Source: Fragilaria crotonensis (Eukaryota > Bacillariophyta > Fragilariophyceae > Fragilariales > Fragilariaceae). From it: a stretch of 64,000 nucleotides of DNA. The position numbers were made by a program, and so were the translations under genes. The notes under the pieces are model-generated. The model was given only the letters and a program-made list of their open reading frames with translations. It had not been told where the DNA came from and did no database searches. Where the stretch lies: positions 50,937 through 114,936 of the forward strand of contig JAKSYS010000116.1 in assembly GCA_022925895.1 (NCBI GenBank), read 5' to 3'. Every line of letters begins with the position of its first letter. The first letter of the stretch is position 1. Shown here in pieces: positions 37,592-47,926 of this stretch.

Positions 37592-38234
37592 GGTCGCTAG
37601 TTAACTATATGCTTGACGGTGATAAATGAGCATAAAATATGAGGGATAACCACGCTATAATAGCATCATGTTCATCCCATCGTCAAGACTCGATCACATT
37701 GCATCGTCCCTTGTCCCTTTCCAAGACTGGCACAGTAGCATTTATTGTACGGACTACATTTCTACTGTAAATTGCGCATGCCGACAACGAGATTGACTCT
37801 GAGGCGAACTATTTAAGAATTTTAGCTATGAACATAATGTCGCTCGATTTTTGAAACCGTCATTTTCCGGACCCATGAACAGAATGAAAAAGTCTGCTCT
37901 ATGTACAGTATATAGGAAATAGGAAGCATGTGCCGCAGATGTCAAGGCAGTACAACTGTCCCGGGTACCAGTATGATATAAGTATGACTACAGTACCAAA
38001 TAATCAGTGCTTCAGACTTCAGACACATTTGCCACCGGCCCAGCAAACCCCAACTCAGCAAACCACGACATCGACAGAATTCGATCGGAATACAACGCCA
38101 CGAATAGACAGGGTATACGTATGAATACAAGTAATCGTCATCGATTCATATCGTCACACTTCATTCCCTTTATTTTAAGGTATATTAAACCACAATACCA
38201 ACCGGCAACAAGTAACCACACTACTGTAACGAGA
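37592..38234. other. Divergent intergenic region
   Basis: About 640 bases between divergent gene starts. It should hold the promoters of the solenoid gene and of heme oxygenase. No recognisable box. The heme oxygenase frame is open back to 38007, so part may be coding. Confidence 0.5.
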
Positions 38235-39677
38235 ATGACGAACGCGTCTGGAAGTGCCGCTGCAGAACCCACGAATGGCCGTAAACCTGCTTGCCCATAC
38301 GCAGTTGCCCTGGAGGATGACGAGCAATCGCTACATTCCGTGGACAATTATCTCGTTCAAGCCAAGAAATCCTGTCCTGCATTCGCGGCCGAATGTCCTT
38401 TTTCCAAAGCAACATCTCCAGATGACCTTCGCCAAACACTGTCCAAGGTTCCTCAATCGCATTACAAGGAAACATACTTTCGGGAAGCGCTGCAGCGTTT
38501 GCATGCCATCGGACCGAGCGTCAAGCGCCCGGAATTTCAATTGTCAGAATGCCCTGTATCAACCTATTATAAGAACGAACCCATTGCTTTTGCGCAAGCC
38601 ATGGAGGAGTTCTCGCTGGCCAGTATCATGTCACGGATGGCGCGAGATCTAGAGCAGCAAGAAGAACTCAATCAGACTCACCTCGACAAGCCGTTGGAAT
38701 TTCGACATACCGTCACGTCAACGGACACAGCTCAATTCTCCACGGAATCGTCTACAGAGGCCGCAAGTTCTACACCCCTCCTCTCGCAGGCCTTCAAGAC
38801 GGGCACTGCTGTCGCTCATCAAGCCGCCGAAGACGTATACTTCGTCAAAAACTTTGTCCAGGGCAAGATTGATCGCATGCTTTATGCAGACATGATTTTG
38901 GGACTTGCTCATGTTTACGCCAAACTTGAACTGTTGCTGGAACAGCACGCTCCCTCATCATTTCCGACCTGTCATTTCCCACACCAATTGAATCGCACAG
39001 CAGCTCTCCAAGAAGATTTGGACTTTTGGCATGGCATTCACAAATCTTCCTTATCATCCTTGTCCATGAGTCCCGCCACGCGTGATTACATTGACCGCCT
39101 AGATACGATTGCTGCCACGAATCCTCTCCTATTGCTATCACACGCCTACACGCGTTATCTAGGAGATTTATCTGGTGGCAAGGTCTTGGCTCGTGTTGCG
39201 CGACGAGCCTTAAATCTAGGAAAACATGATGGTTTGGCATTTTATGACTTTGAACACATTCCTTCGGCCAAAGTGTTTAAGGATGAATATCGTCAAGCCT
39301 TGGATAACTTAAATCTCACGCCACAGGATGTGCACGCCTTGGTACAAGAAGCTAATGTGGCTTTTTTGCTCAACATGAGACTCTTTGAGGAACTTGACGT
39401 CAAAGCCAATGTTCCTGGTGCCAAGGTACGGGATTTGCAAGAGACGTTGGCCTGGTTGGAAGCACCGGCGTCCTCGTCCAGCGAACCAGTCTCGGAGCAG
39501 TGCCCCTTTCTCGTCAAGCAGAAACTATCGGCAACAACAAACACGACAGCAGCTAAGGGTGGTCGTTGCCCATGGCCATTTGTCTTTTTTCACGATCCCC
39601 TCCAGGGCTTGCAAGATTATCAAACGTGGATTGTGGTGGGATTGCTCATGGCCTGGATGTGGTCGTATGTGCAATGA
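38235..39677 (+). CDS. Heme oxygenase, tail-anchored, with six Cys-Pro motifs
   Basis: Heme oxygenase opens heme to biliverdin, CO and iron. About 480 residues; intronless. The heme oxygenase domain covers roughly residues 185-400: the proximal His is probably in AVAHQAAED (about 195), and the distal helix signature is SHAYTRYLGDLSGGK (about 301). A C-terminal hydrophobic segment (TWIVVGLLMAWMW) resembles the tail anchor of animal HO-1/HO-2, so an ER position is more likely than plastid. Cys-Pro pairs occur at about residues 20, 47, 54, 106, 423 and 445, the core of heme-regulatory motifs. About 180 residues precede the catalytic domain, far more than usual. ATG 38235 (MTNASGS) was chosen; the frame is open to 38007. 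Confidence 0.88.
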   Translation: MTNASGSAAAEPTNGRKPACPYAVALEDDEQSLHSVDNYLVQAKKSCPAFAAECPFSKATSPDDLRQTLSKVPQSHYKETYFREALQRLHAIGPSVKRPEFQLSECPVSTYYKNEPIAFAQAMEEFSLASIMSRMARDLEQQEELNQTHLDKPLEFRHTVTSTDTAQFSTESSTEAASSTPLLSQAFKTGTAVAHQAAEDVYFVKNFVQGKIDRMLYADMILGLAHVYAKLELLLEQHAPSSFPTCHFPHQLNRTAALQEDLDFWHGIHKSSLSSLSMSPATRDYIDRLDTIAATNPLLLLSHAYTRYLGDLSGGKVLARVARRALNLGKHDGLAFYDFEHIPSAKVFKDEYRQALDNLNLTPQDVHALVQEANVAFLLNMRLFEELDVKANVPGAKVRDLQETLAWLEAPASSSSEPVSEQCPFLVKQKLSATTNTTAAKGGRCPWPFVFFHDPLQGLQDYQTWIVVGLLMAWMWSYVQ

Positions 39678-41148
39678 AAACCTTATTGCATCGGGTCCTA
39701 TTCTGACGGCAAAGCGCAGTCGTTACTAATGTTTAGACGAAATCTGAGACTTATTACTCGAGACCAGGCAGGTATTATCTTTTAAAGAATGACGTGAAAC
39801 AGTGATAGATGGGACAAGATTCGATCACAAGCTAGTAGGACAACATAGCGTTCTCGAATTCCAGATCATCCTCGCAAACCCTTCAGGGGCACTATCTCAC
39901 TCATCATAATGGCAGAATAGGACGGGTGCCCTCTCCTCACGATTGGGCATCGTACAACGTGAGTTCAGTTGCGTCATCCCAGCTCCCCGGAAGTAGAGAG
40001 CATGAGACGGACAATGCGACCGATCATGTCAAACGAGGAGTTGTTTCATAGGAATAGAAATTGTCCCATAACTATAGCTCCTCTACACAAGACAACACAA
40101 CCCCTTTCGATGCTCTCTTCATTTTATTAGTTGTTGTGCTGGAAAGAGACTATCATACAAACGGCTTATGGCATGTGGCATGTTGCATTAGGTGCGACAG
40201 GACACAGGACTCGACAGATGGCAAGACAGGAAAATAGACGCCATGAAGGACCATCGTATTTGTCGCTGCCGAAGCCCACGACGTCGGGGATAGGAAGAGG
40301 GGCTATTTTACAAATGACTGCGATGTCACTACATCTACGACTTGCATTGGAGCAGATTCCTATATGATATCTCACGTGAATTCGAAGCTCCCGGTAGGAT
40401 AACGTCGCGACACAGCAATAAAAGCCCCCATTCTCCCATTAGCGTCAATGTTACCAGTTACCAGTTCACCATGGACAGATGGACCACGTACTTGTACTCT
40501 AGATTCAACGACCACGTTAGAATTTCGCATCATCACCAAGGGAGACGAAAGGAATACGTGTCAATCCAAATTATCTACACTTTGGTAATAATACAACACT
40601 TATATCCGTATGAGACATGGGACTTATCCGTTCGAGACATGCGAGTGAGAACTTCCATGGATTTTTGTCCCTACTAGGGACTAAAGGACGGTTTAATCAC
40701 CCAGATATTGACAGATAGGTCACGGAGGGGAGTGCACCGAAGACAAAATGACCTTCTGTGGACAAGGGACATTCCCCACTTTCGGCGGAGCAAGACCAGT
40801 TGAGACAATACGAATTCCCTCAAAGCGGAGGCGGAAATCAGGGCTGCGCAGCAACAGCCCACCGTTCATAGTGGTAGTACGACATCACAAACGAAGTCTC
40901 AATTCCTCGACGTTAGAACATTTATTGTTACTACCCGAATACCTGGTACTCTCTATTCTCTCTATCGATCGTGGAAGACGTGTGTTAAACTCGTTGAATT
41001 GAAAGGGTCTTTTTGGTGCAGTGTGATAGAGACGACAGTAGTATTAACGACCCATCGTCTGACGGCATCAGAGCGCAGGCGCTACAACGCTTTACTCATC
41101 CGAACTTGCAACCAATATACTACTACAAGGTACTCATAACCATCAACA
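39678..41148. other. Long intergenic region
   Basis: About 1.47 kb with no supportable gene. A 15-base palindrome (GTCCCTACTAGGGAC) lies near 40665-40680. Short frames have no domain. It should contain the promoter of the RIO kinase and the 3' region of heme oxygenase. Confidence 0.5.
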
Positions 41149-44100
41149 ATGAATCCCTTGACCAGAGGAATTCACAAGAATTTGGACTCCAAGTCCTACC
41201 ATCGTATGCCAAATGAATTTGACGACGCTGCGAGCGAAGCACCACCCGTTCAAGGACGCTTGCGTCTGGGCAGCAGGCGCAAAAAGTCAGGCCCCGAACC
41301 TTTCAAAAGCCCATCACATGCACACGATGCGTCACCGGGAGCCGCATTTGGGGTGGATAGAAATGACGAGTTGCTTCATCAGAGTTGGACTGGAGAATTT
41401 CCGTCGGAGTTCAGTTCGAGGCATGAGCCTATGCAACGTCGACTTAAGACGGATGCAGAATCTATTGTTTCGAGGGGAGGAGATGAATCTCTCTTATCTC
41501 ATGGTGAATCAACTGATGTTGCTGTTAGACCGACCATTAGCAAACCAGCTCCACAACGCATCGATCATCATCATCGTCATCAGAAGCTCAATAATCACGC
41601 CAAGCGCGCAGGACCTGCCACCATTATTTCGACCAATTCCCTGGAATCGATGGATAAAGTGGAAAAGGCTTCCATTACAAGCCCTGGGATTCATTGTCAA
41701 CAATGGAATCGCAATCGCATGAGCAAACAGAGAATGTTATCTGAAAAAACCATTAACACCATCAATACGCAAGGAACAATGAATACCAATACAACAACTG
41801 GAACAGGAATGCACACTGTCACAACAGCTGATTCTACCTTGTTATCGTCTATTGCCTCCTTGCAATCAGTTACTGCGTCCGCCATGGTGGCACCTACGTC
41901 AGAATTTTCCGCAACCTCGCCGGGAATGGGTAATTCGGCGCGGAACTCCCTTCGCAACGACCAGGACAATTACAGTCCCAACGAAAGCATGACGTTGAGG
42001 CATGTTACGCTGCCCAAACACAGGAAACCCAACCGCGGTCAAAGTTCCGACCGTCAAGAGTTTCACGATAGGAGTTTGAGCGATACGACACCGTCTCCAA
42101 TAGACATGTCACCAGACGCTGATGAGACGGAAGAAGATCGCATGATGCGCCTGGCAATGGAAATGTCGCTCCGGGATTTTGAAGAACAACGACAACTAGT
42201 CAGTTTGGCAGAGTCATCCGGCAAGAGGCAGCCCGTGATATCCACTCCAAGAAAGCGACAGCTCCAAGGACAAGAATTGCGTTCACCTCGTCCGACGCAT
42301 TCGCAACAGCAGCGCCACCACCACAGATCAACAGTGATGCAGTCACCATCACACGTAGAACAAGAAGAGTTACGAAGTCAACTACATCAATACGAGCGAC
42401 AGTCATCCCAACAATCCTTGTTGACTGCAGCTACAAAAGACGAATTCACAGAAGTCCTTGTAGAGAACCGTCGAGGAATACAACGAAATCTGAGGTCCTC
42501 AAGAAATGTGGCGTTGGCCGCAGGTCCAGAGAAACCTAGTGTTTCGACAACTCCGAACGCTGGAGGCAGAACGCACTGGAATGGCTCCAATGTCACTTGC
42601 GATCCCTCTGTTGCGCGGCAATTGGAATTTGCCCGTGCGCATTTGACTAAAGACGAAGCGGATGCCATAGAACGTGCCCTTCTCGGAGACGATACTGACG
42701 GTGATATACAGGAGACAACGTCCTGCCGACCTTCATCCTTCGCGACAGTTCAACAACCGACACAAGAAAACCGACAACAATTGGCAGCCGCGTGCCACTT
42801 GTCAGACGCCGAAGCTGCTGAAATCGAAAAGGCAATTCGCGAAGCAGATGAAGAAGAACAAAAACGATCCATCAGCCTCGCTCTGCGAGTGAGCGCCGAG
42901 GAAGCGATCCGAGCCAAGAGTGTGACCCAGCAGCGCTTAAATGGCGCTAGCGGATCAGGAGCATCACATAGATCGCCAAGCCCCCCGCGCACGACGCAAA
43001 CGTTGTTCCATCCAAGTCATGAGAGAAGCCCCTATCCAACGATGAAGGAGCAGGGTGACGATAGGAATGGAGTAAACACCCGCCAAGAGACCATTGATCG
43101 ATTTATACGAGTGAACGATGTGGATTCAGAAACAGACGAGGAAATGTTAGGAATGGAAGCTGATGAAGATATTGACTTTGCCGGAAATACTGCTTACAAT
43201 GCGTTCACACAGCCCTTGGATCGTACCACCAGCGTCAACAAGGAGTCCAACCTTCCTGCGCGCACATCCTCAGATGCTGTTTCTTCCTCGGAAGTGCGGC
43301 TGCGAAACCAAATTGCAAGCGCTGTGAGATCAGGTTTGATCGAGCACTGCAATGGGGTGGTAAAACAGGGTGAAGAGGCCGCTGTCTACCATGCAGACCA
43401 GGGAGCTGGTAGTAATGGTTACGACGTTGCTATCAAAGTATTTCAACGTATGAAGGGATCAAAGATTCGGAGTATGATGGGAGACCCTCGCTATTATCCT
43501 CGTTCCTCCCGAAACAATATTTCTTGCACTCACGAAGAATTAATCCTTCGTGCCGAAAGAGAGTATCGGAACCTGATTCGAGCTAGCCGTGCGCATGTTC
43601 CAGTGGCTTCGCCTTTGCTGCAGAAAGAAAACTTGGTGTTTATGCGCTTCATGGGAGAAGATGGATGGCCTGCCCCTCAACTGAAGGAAGTGGAATTGCG
43701 AAAGGGAAGCAAGGGATGGTGCCTTCTTTACTCTCAAATTATGGTCGCAGTTCGAAGGTGAGATTTTTTTAAGGTAATCTTATCGCCTCTTCGACTAGGG
43801 CCACAGAATCTAACTCTGCCGTTCCCTCCTTGCCCAGGTTATACATCACAGCGCGTCTTGTTCATGCGGACCTTAATGAATACAATATTCTGGTGTGTCC
43901 ATCCAACCTCGTCGAACACAAGAGCGAAGACGCGAGCATGACAGATGATGGAGAACAATTTCAGGCTGTTCTGATTGATTTTGTCCAGTCAGTGGATGTG
44001 AATCACCCACAAGCCGCCGAACTGCTGGAGCGAGATCTTGAACACATCCGTGCCTTTTTCTTCAAGAAAGGTATCAAGACTCTGGGACGCCATATGGCGA

Positions 44101-44846
44101 TCGAATTTGTCACTGCACCTGACCCAGATGCCTATGCGCGGGAGAAAACTACTGAAGAATCTGTCGTGGAGAAGGATCTTCACAAGATTCAGACTGTTGA
44201 CGCCCCTGAACCTGTCGAACATGTTGCCACCTCGGCTATCGAACCTGTGTCGGAGCAAGCGCACACCAGCTTCAAGAGCCATTCGCCTTCGTTGAACACG
44301 TCGTCTGTGTCCACGGTGACCAAAGGAGATGCCACTGCTCAAGCGCATCTCAACCAGTCTGCTCGAACGATCGGCGGGAATAGCCACTCGACAAAGTCGA
44401 GTTTTTCTTCGACATCATCGGCACATAAGTCTACCAGTTTGAAGCAGCCGTCCCGCAACGTGAGTGTCAATTTAACTGCGACCAGCGCGGTGTCAGGGAG
44501 CCATGTGGAGGGCTCTGGTAGCAAGACACCCAAAAAAGAAAAGAAGGAAAAGAAGGCTCATAAAGAGAAGAAAGAAAAGAAGAAAAAGAAGGACAAGGAT
44601 TCGACCAAAGAATCGTCGAGTGGGAAACGAAAGATTAAGGACTCGCAGCAAGAGCCAGGACAAGCAATGATGGAGCAAAGTATGTTATCCACAGACGCCG
44701 CCATGATGGAACAAAGCATGTTTCCAAATGGCGTGGAGTCGTCAACCTTGCTGTTCAGTGATTCCTTAGATGAGTTTGCAGCAACATTTGAAATTGATAA
44801 TGTTGACTGGCATGCTGAATGGGACGACGACGTTCTGGAGGGGTAG
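41149..44846 (+). CDS. RIOK1: RIO1-type atypical kinase with long UIM-bearing N-terminus
   Basis: RIO1 is an atypical Ser/Thr kinase/ATPase needed for maturation of the 40S ribosomal subunit. Exons 41149..43757 and 43838..44846 (80-bp intron, GTGAGA donor, CCCAG acceptor, restoring VAVRR-LYITARLVHADL), 1205 residues. The kinase domain starts near residue 730: GVVKQGEEAAVYHA, VAIKVFQR, EREYRNLIRA, then catalytic HADLNEYN (about 878-885) and LIDFVQSVDVNHP (Asp about 917). The tail is Lys-rich (KKEKKEKKAHKEKKEKKKKK). The first 700 residues are disordered, with one good ubiquitin-interacting-motif match (EDRMMRLAMEMSLRDFEEQ, about 330) and a weaker one (EEEQKRSISLALRVSAEEA, about 568). RIO1 proteins are usually about 500-600 residues, so the N-terminus is unusual. 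Confidence 0.9.
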
Positions 44847-45103
44847 AGGCATCAACACCTTTTTGATAGATGTTACACTTTGTTTATAGACATGGGTTCC
44901 AGGTACATTCGTCGACGTCAGCTAAAGTATAGATATAGGGAGTGGCTGGCTCAGCAACCTGTCTACTCCCTTGAGAATAGTTAACTCAATGTCGCGGCAA
45001 CGATATAGCCGTCCCGTTCTATATGTATCAGCACGAATGACTTCTGAGCCAATTGAAAACAAGAAGACGAAACGCGGGTCTGCCTTTCGTTTGAAAACTG
45101 CTT

Positions 45104-46635
45104 CTATATCGTTGTATTCCAATAGGTTTCATTCAAAAAGATCAAGTCTGAGGAAAACACTGCCAAGGTCGCATTGACCTTGACCGATCCCAAGCTTACA
45201 ATAGCGCTCGAGTTGTCAAAATGATGGAACAGCATCTCGCGATAAAACTCCGAATTGGTTTGATCTTCGCTAATTGTTGATGCGTCAGTTTGATCTTCGC
45301 TAATTGTTGATGCGTCAATATCAAAGAAGTCATCGTTCTGTTCCAGTTGAAGTTGCGTTGCAGGTCCCACAGTGTCGTGGAGCTTCCACCAAGCAATGTA
45401 ACATATCCCGTATTGAGCACAATTCACATCTTTGTTGCAATTTGGAGCAACTTGGTTACTTTCAGGTGGCGCATCTGCAGTGTTGCAACAAATTTGGTAA
45501 GTGGTCAGAGTATGTATCGTAACTATCAAGCAGTAGTCCTCAAGACGTCGCTTACCGTGAATACAGCAAAAGCTGGGCTTGCAGGCGTCGAAGCATGCTG
45601 AAAACGATCCAGCGGGATCATACTTATTGCAAATTTGGTTAAGATTGTCAGGCGCGCACGGAATCGGAATGACAGCAACGTCTCCATCGCCTGGGCAGTT
45701 CCCTTTGCTGGGCACATATACTTGTATTGGCTTCCCATTGAACGATGCATCGTTCCCTTGCTGGTCGCTGGCTCTCACAGTTTGTTTAGCATGAGACACC
45801 GTTCCCCCCGTACTGTTTCTCGCACTTATTGGGAACTCATCACCATCGGCAGCACGGTCGCCGCCACTGTTCGTCGCTGTGCTAGTCGGATCGACTGGAG
45901 CAAGAGAGCCCACGGGCGCTATGGTCGAAGGACTGCTAGGTGACGGCTCTCCTGCGTCCTGACCTCCCTTTTCGTCAGTTGTCGGGTCTGAAACGGAATG
46001 TGTTACGTCAACATCCTGTGCAACGTTCACTGCGGTTTCGATGACGCTCGATCCAGATCCCTCCTGGCCTCCACCACCGGAGTTCTTTGGTGCTGCGAAC
46101 CCTTTCGCTTGTTCGATCGCCTGCAGGGCTTCCTTCTCGAGATTCTCCTCAATAGAGGCAACATTCCATTCCTTCTTTCGCTGGCCCTGGTGCCGAGGCC
46201 GAGCCGCACGCTTTTTAAGCTGTCGACTGCTGCTTGGATCGTCTGAATAAATTGCTATTAGATATTCATCGTGGAGCTTTTCCCAATCCACAAGATGAGA
46301 TACTTTCTGCAAATCGTGCGCCACCATCGCTAATTCAACCGTCTTTAAAAGTACAAGCTGCATGAGACGGGCAGATGAATGAAAATATGCTCTCATATGT
46401 AAATGCTCACCAGGCGTTTCTCGGCGTCACTTCCACCCAGCATCCTCCGGCGTTGAGAGGAGATTCCTGTTCTACCATTTCTCACTTGCTGCTCATATCG
46501 GCTTCTGGCACGATCAGTGACGCCAACCTCTAAAATGAAGTGCTCTTGCTTTCCTATCACCCCCTCTCTCGACACAACCAGGTAAGTCACCAATGCGGTG
46601 GCAATGAGAACATAAGCCGCTGCAAGTCTCAACAT
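45104..46635 (-). CDS. Secreted/membrane Cys-rich protein, paralogue A
   Basis: Function unknown; paralogue of 47927..49819. Exons 46635..46411, 46357..45556 and 45474..45104 (introns 53 and 81 bp; the second happens to be open if unspliced, but the paralogue shows it is an intron, CCIH-DAPPESN). 465 residues. N-terminal signal/anchor MLRLAAAYVLIATALVTYLVV, a Ser/Pro/Gly-rich middle, then a conserved C-terminal domain of about 120 residues: CAPDNLNQIC, FSACFDACKPSFCCIH, NCAQYGICYIAWWKLHDT, QNDDFFDID. The C-terminus has N-glycosylation sequons (NSS, NAT, NET, NTT). A perfect 30-bp tandem duplication adds ten residues (DASTISEDQT twice). Confidence 0.8.
45258..45317. repeat. 30-bp tandem duplication inside coding sequence
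   Basis: Two perfect, adjacent copies of a 30-bp unit (45258-45287 and 45288-45317) in frame within the Cys-rich protein, encoding DASTISEDQT twice. No divergence between copies, so it is recent or is kept identical by slippage; copy number may vary between strains. Confidence 0.95.
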
Positions 46636-47926
46636 GTTACCAGGTAGCTGCCTTCTAATGTTGGCTTTCGTCGAACAAGTCGATTTGGATCAGGATGTCT
46701 TCGAAATTATCGACCCGCAGGCGTCGGACAAGAATAGGCATCGGGTCAAATATTTCCGACATTATTTGTGTGTGTAATTGAATACTATTCAATGACTTAT
46801 TTAAGTCAGAAAGCCCTCTCAACGCCAGATAGACATTAACAAACGTTAGAAACTATTCAATTATGTATGTATGACATATACATACTAACGAAACCACTGT
46901 ATCGCACCAATGTTGCGCACGCAACAAGCAAGGCATCTTTCCTATGGGTTCGTGGTTCGTGCACATCGTGCTTCGCGATCGTGGATAACCGCACTCGATT
47001 TTCGAACTCAGTGACCATTTGCTGACCATCTGATACGAGAGGATGAACGCGAAACAACGATACAGGCGTACACTCTGTAAGGTACTCTACTAGTAGTCTC
47101 TACTAGTCGTCCTCAGTACAAGTGTCGTACGGAGCTTATATGACATGCTCGGAGTGTATACTGTATCATACATACATCATTAATACGCGTATAACATATA
47201 TAACCCATGTACTGTACTGAGTATATGAATAGAGTAGGGCATTGACACTTTTGTATCATATCATAGCATGTCATAGGTCGATTTTCGAATACTACAGTAC
47301 TGCAGTACTGTCCTGTGCCGTGCACCGTGCACCTCAGTTAGCTCACCGCGCTAGAGCACCTATCCCATTTCAGTCACACCCCTAAAAAATGAGGCCCCAA
47401 ATTGGTCATAGTACAATTGCAACAATGGAACACAGCATGGTCCATCTGTGTAGCCCCAGTTTCAGTGCATGATGAATTTGTATTGCTATCGCAGTTTTGT
47501 GATCCTTCCAAGCGAATCGGTGCTTAGTACAATGAATAGTTTAGCGGTTCTTTCGAATCTAAGTCAACTAACTCAGGACAACCCGAAGCGACCCTCCGTC
47601 AGGTAAACACTTTCGCGGAGACAAACTAGCGTAGTGGAGAATACTTGGAGTACGTAAGAATCCCGGCATTTCCGGCTTTCACTTATGAAAGGTCTCGTTC
47701 CGTGTACACAAGTCGTCGTTCCTGTGAGTTGTTCAAATTACTTGATTTATTGATGGAAAAAGAACAGTCGTTTCAAGCTCATCCTCGCTCTATACAACCA
47801 TGCCTATGAATGTGAGGATGTGGGAACGAAATTCATCCAATTCTACTCAAATCGACGACCATGCTTTCCTTGATGAGGTCTATCGGATACAATTCCAATG
47901 GGCAATAATGCTCCCCATCGTGAATC
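46636..47926. repeat. Intergenic region with GTAC tract
   Basis: 47080-47330 is rich in GTAC, TACTAG and TGTACTG words. No gene supported. A CTCAGTTAGCTCA stretch near 47330 recalls a tRNA D-arm but no T-arm follows. It probably contains the promoter of paralogue A and the 3' end of paralogue B. Confidence 0.5.

Noticed and set aside
45475-45555. In-frame extra residues in paralogue A (KRRLEDYCLIV...)
   Set aside because: Bounded by GTAAGC and CTGCAG and absent from paralogue B, so it is an intron that happens to be open.
47325-47375. tRNA-like CTCAGTTAGCTCA...TAGAGC segment
   Set aside because: No T-arm GGTTCGA-type box or pairing acceptor stem follows within tRNA distance.
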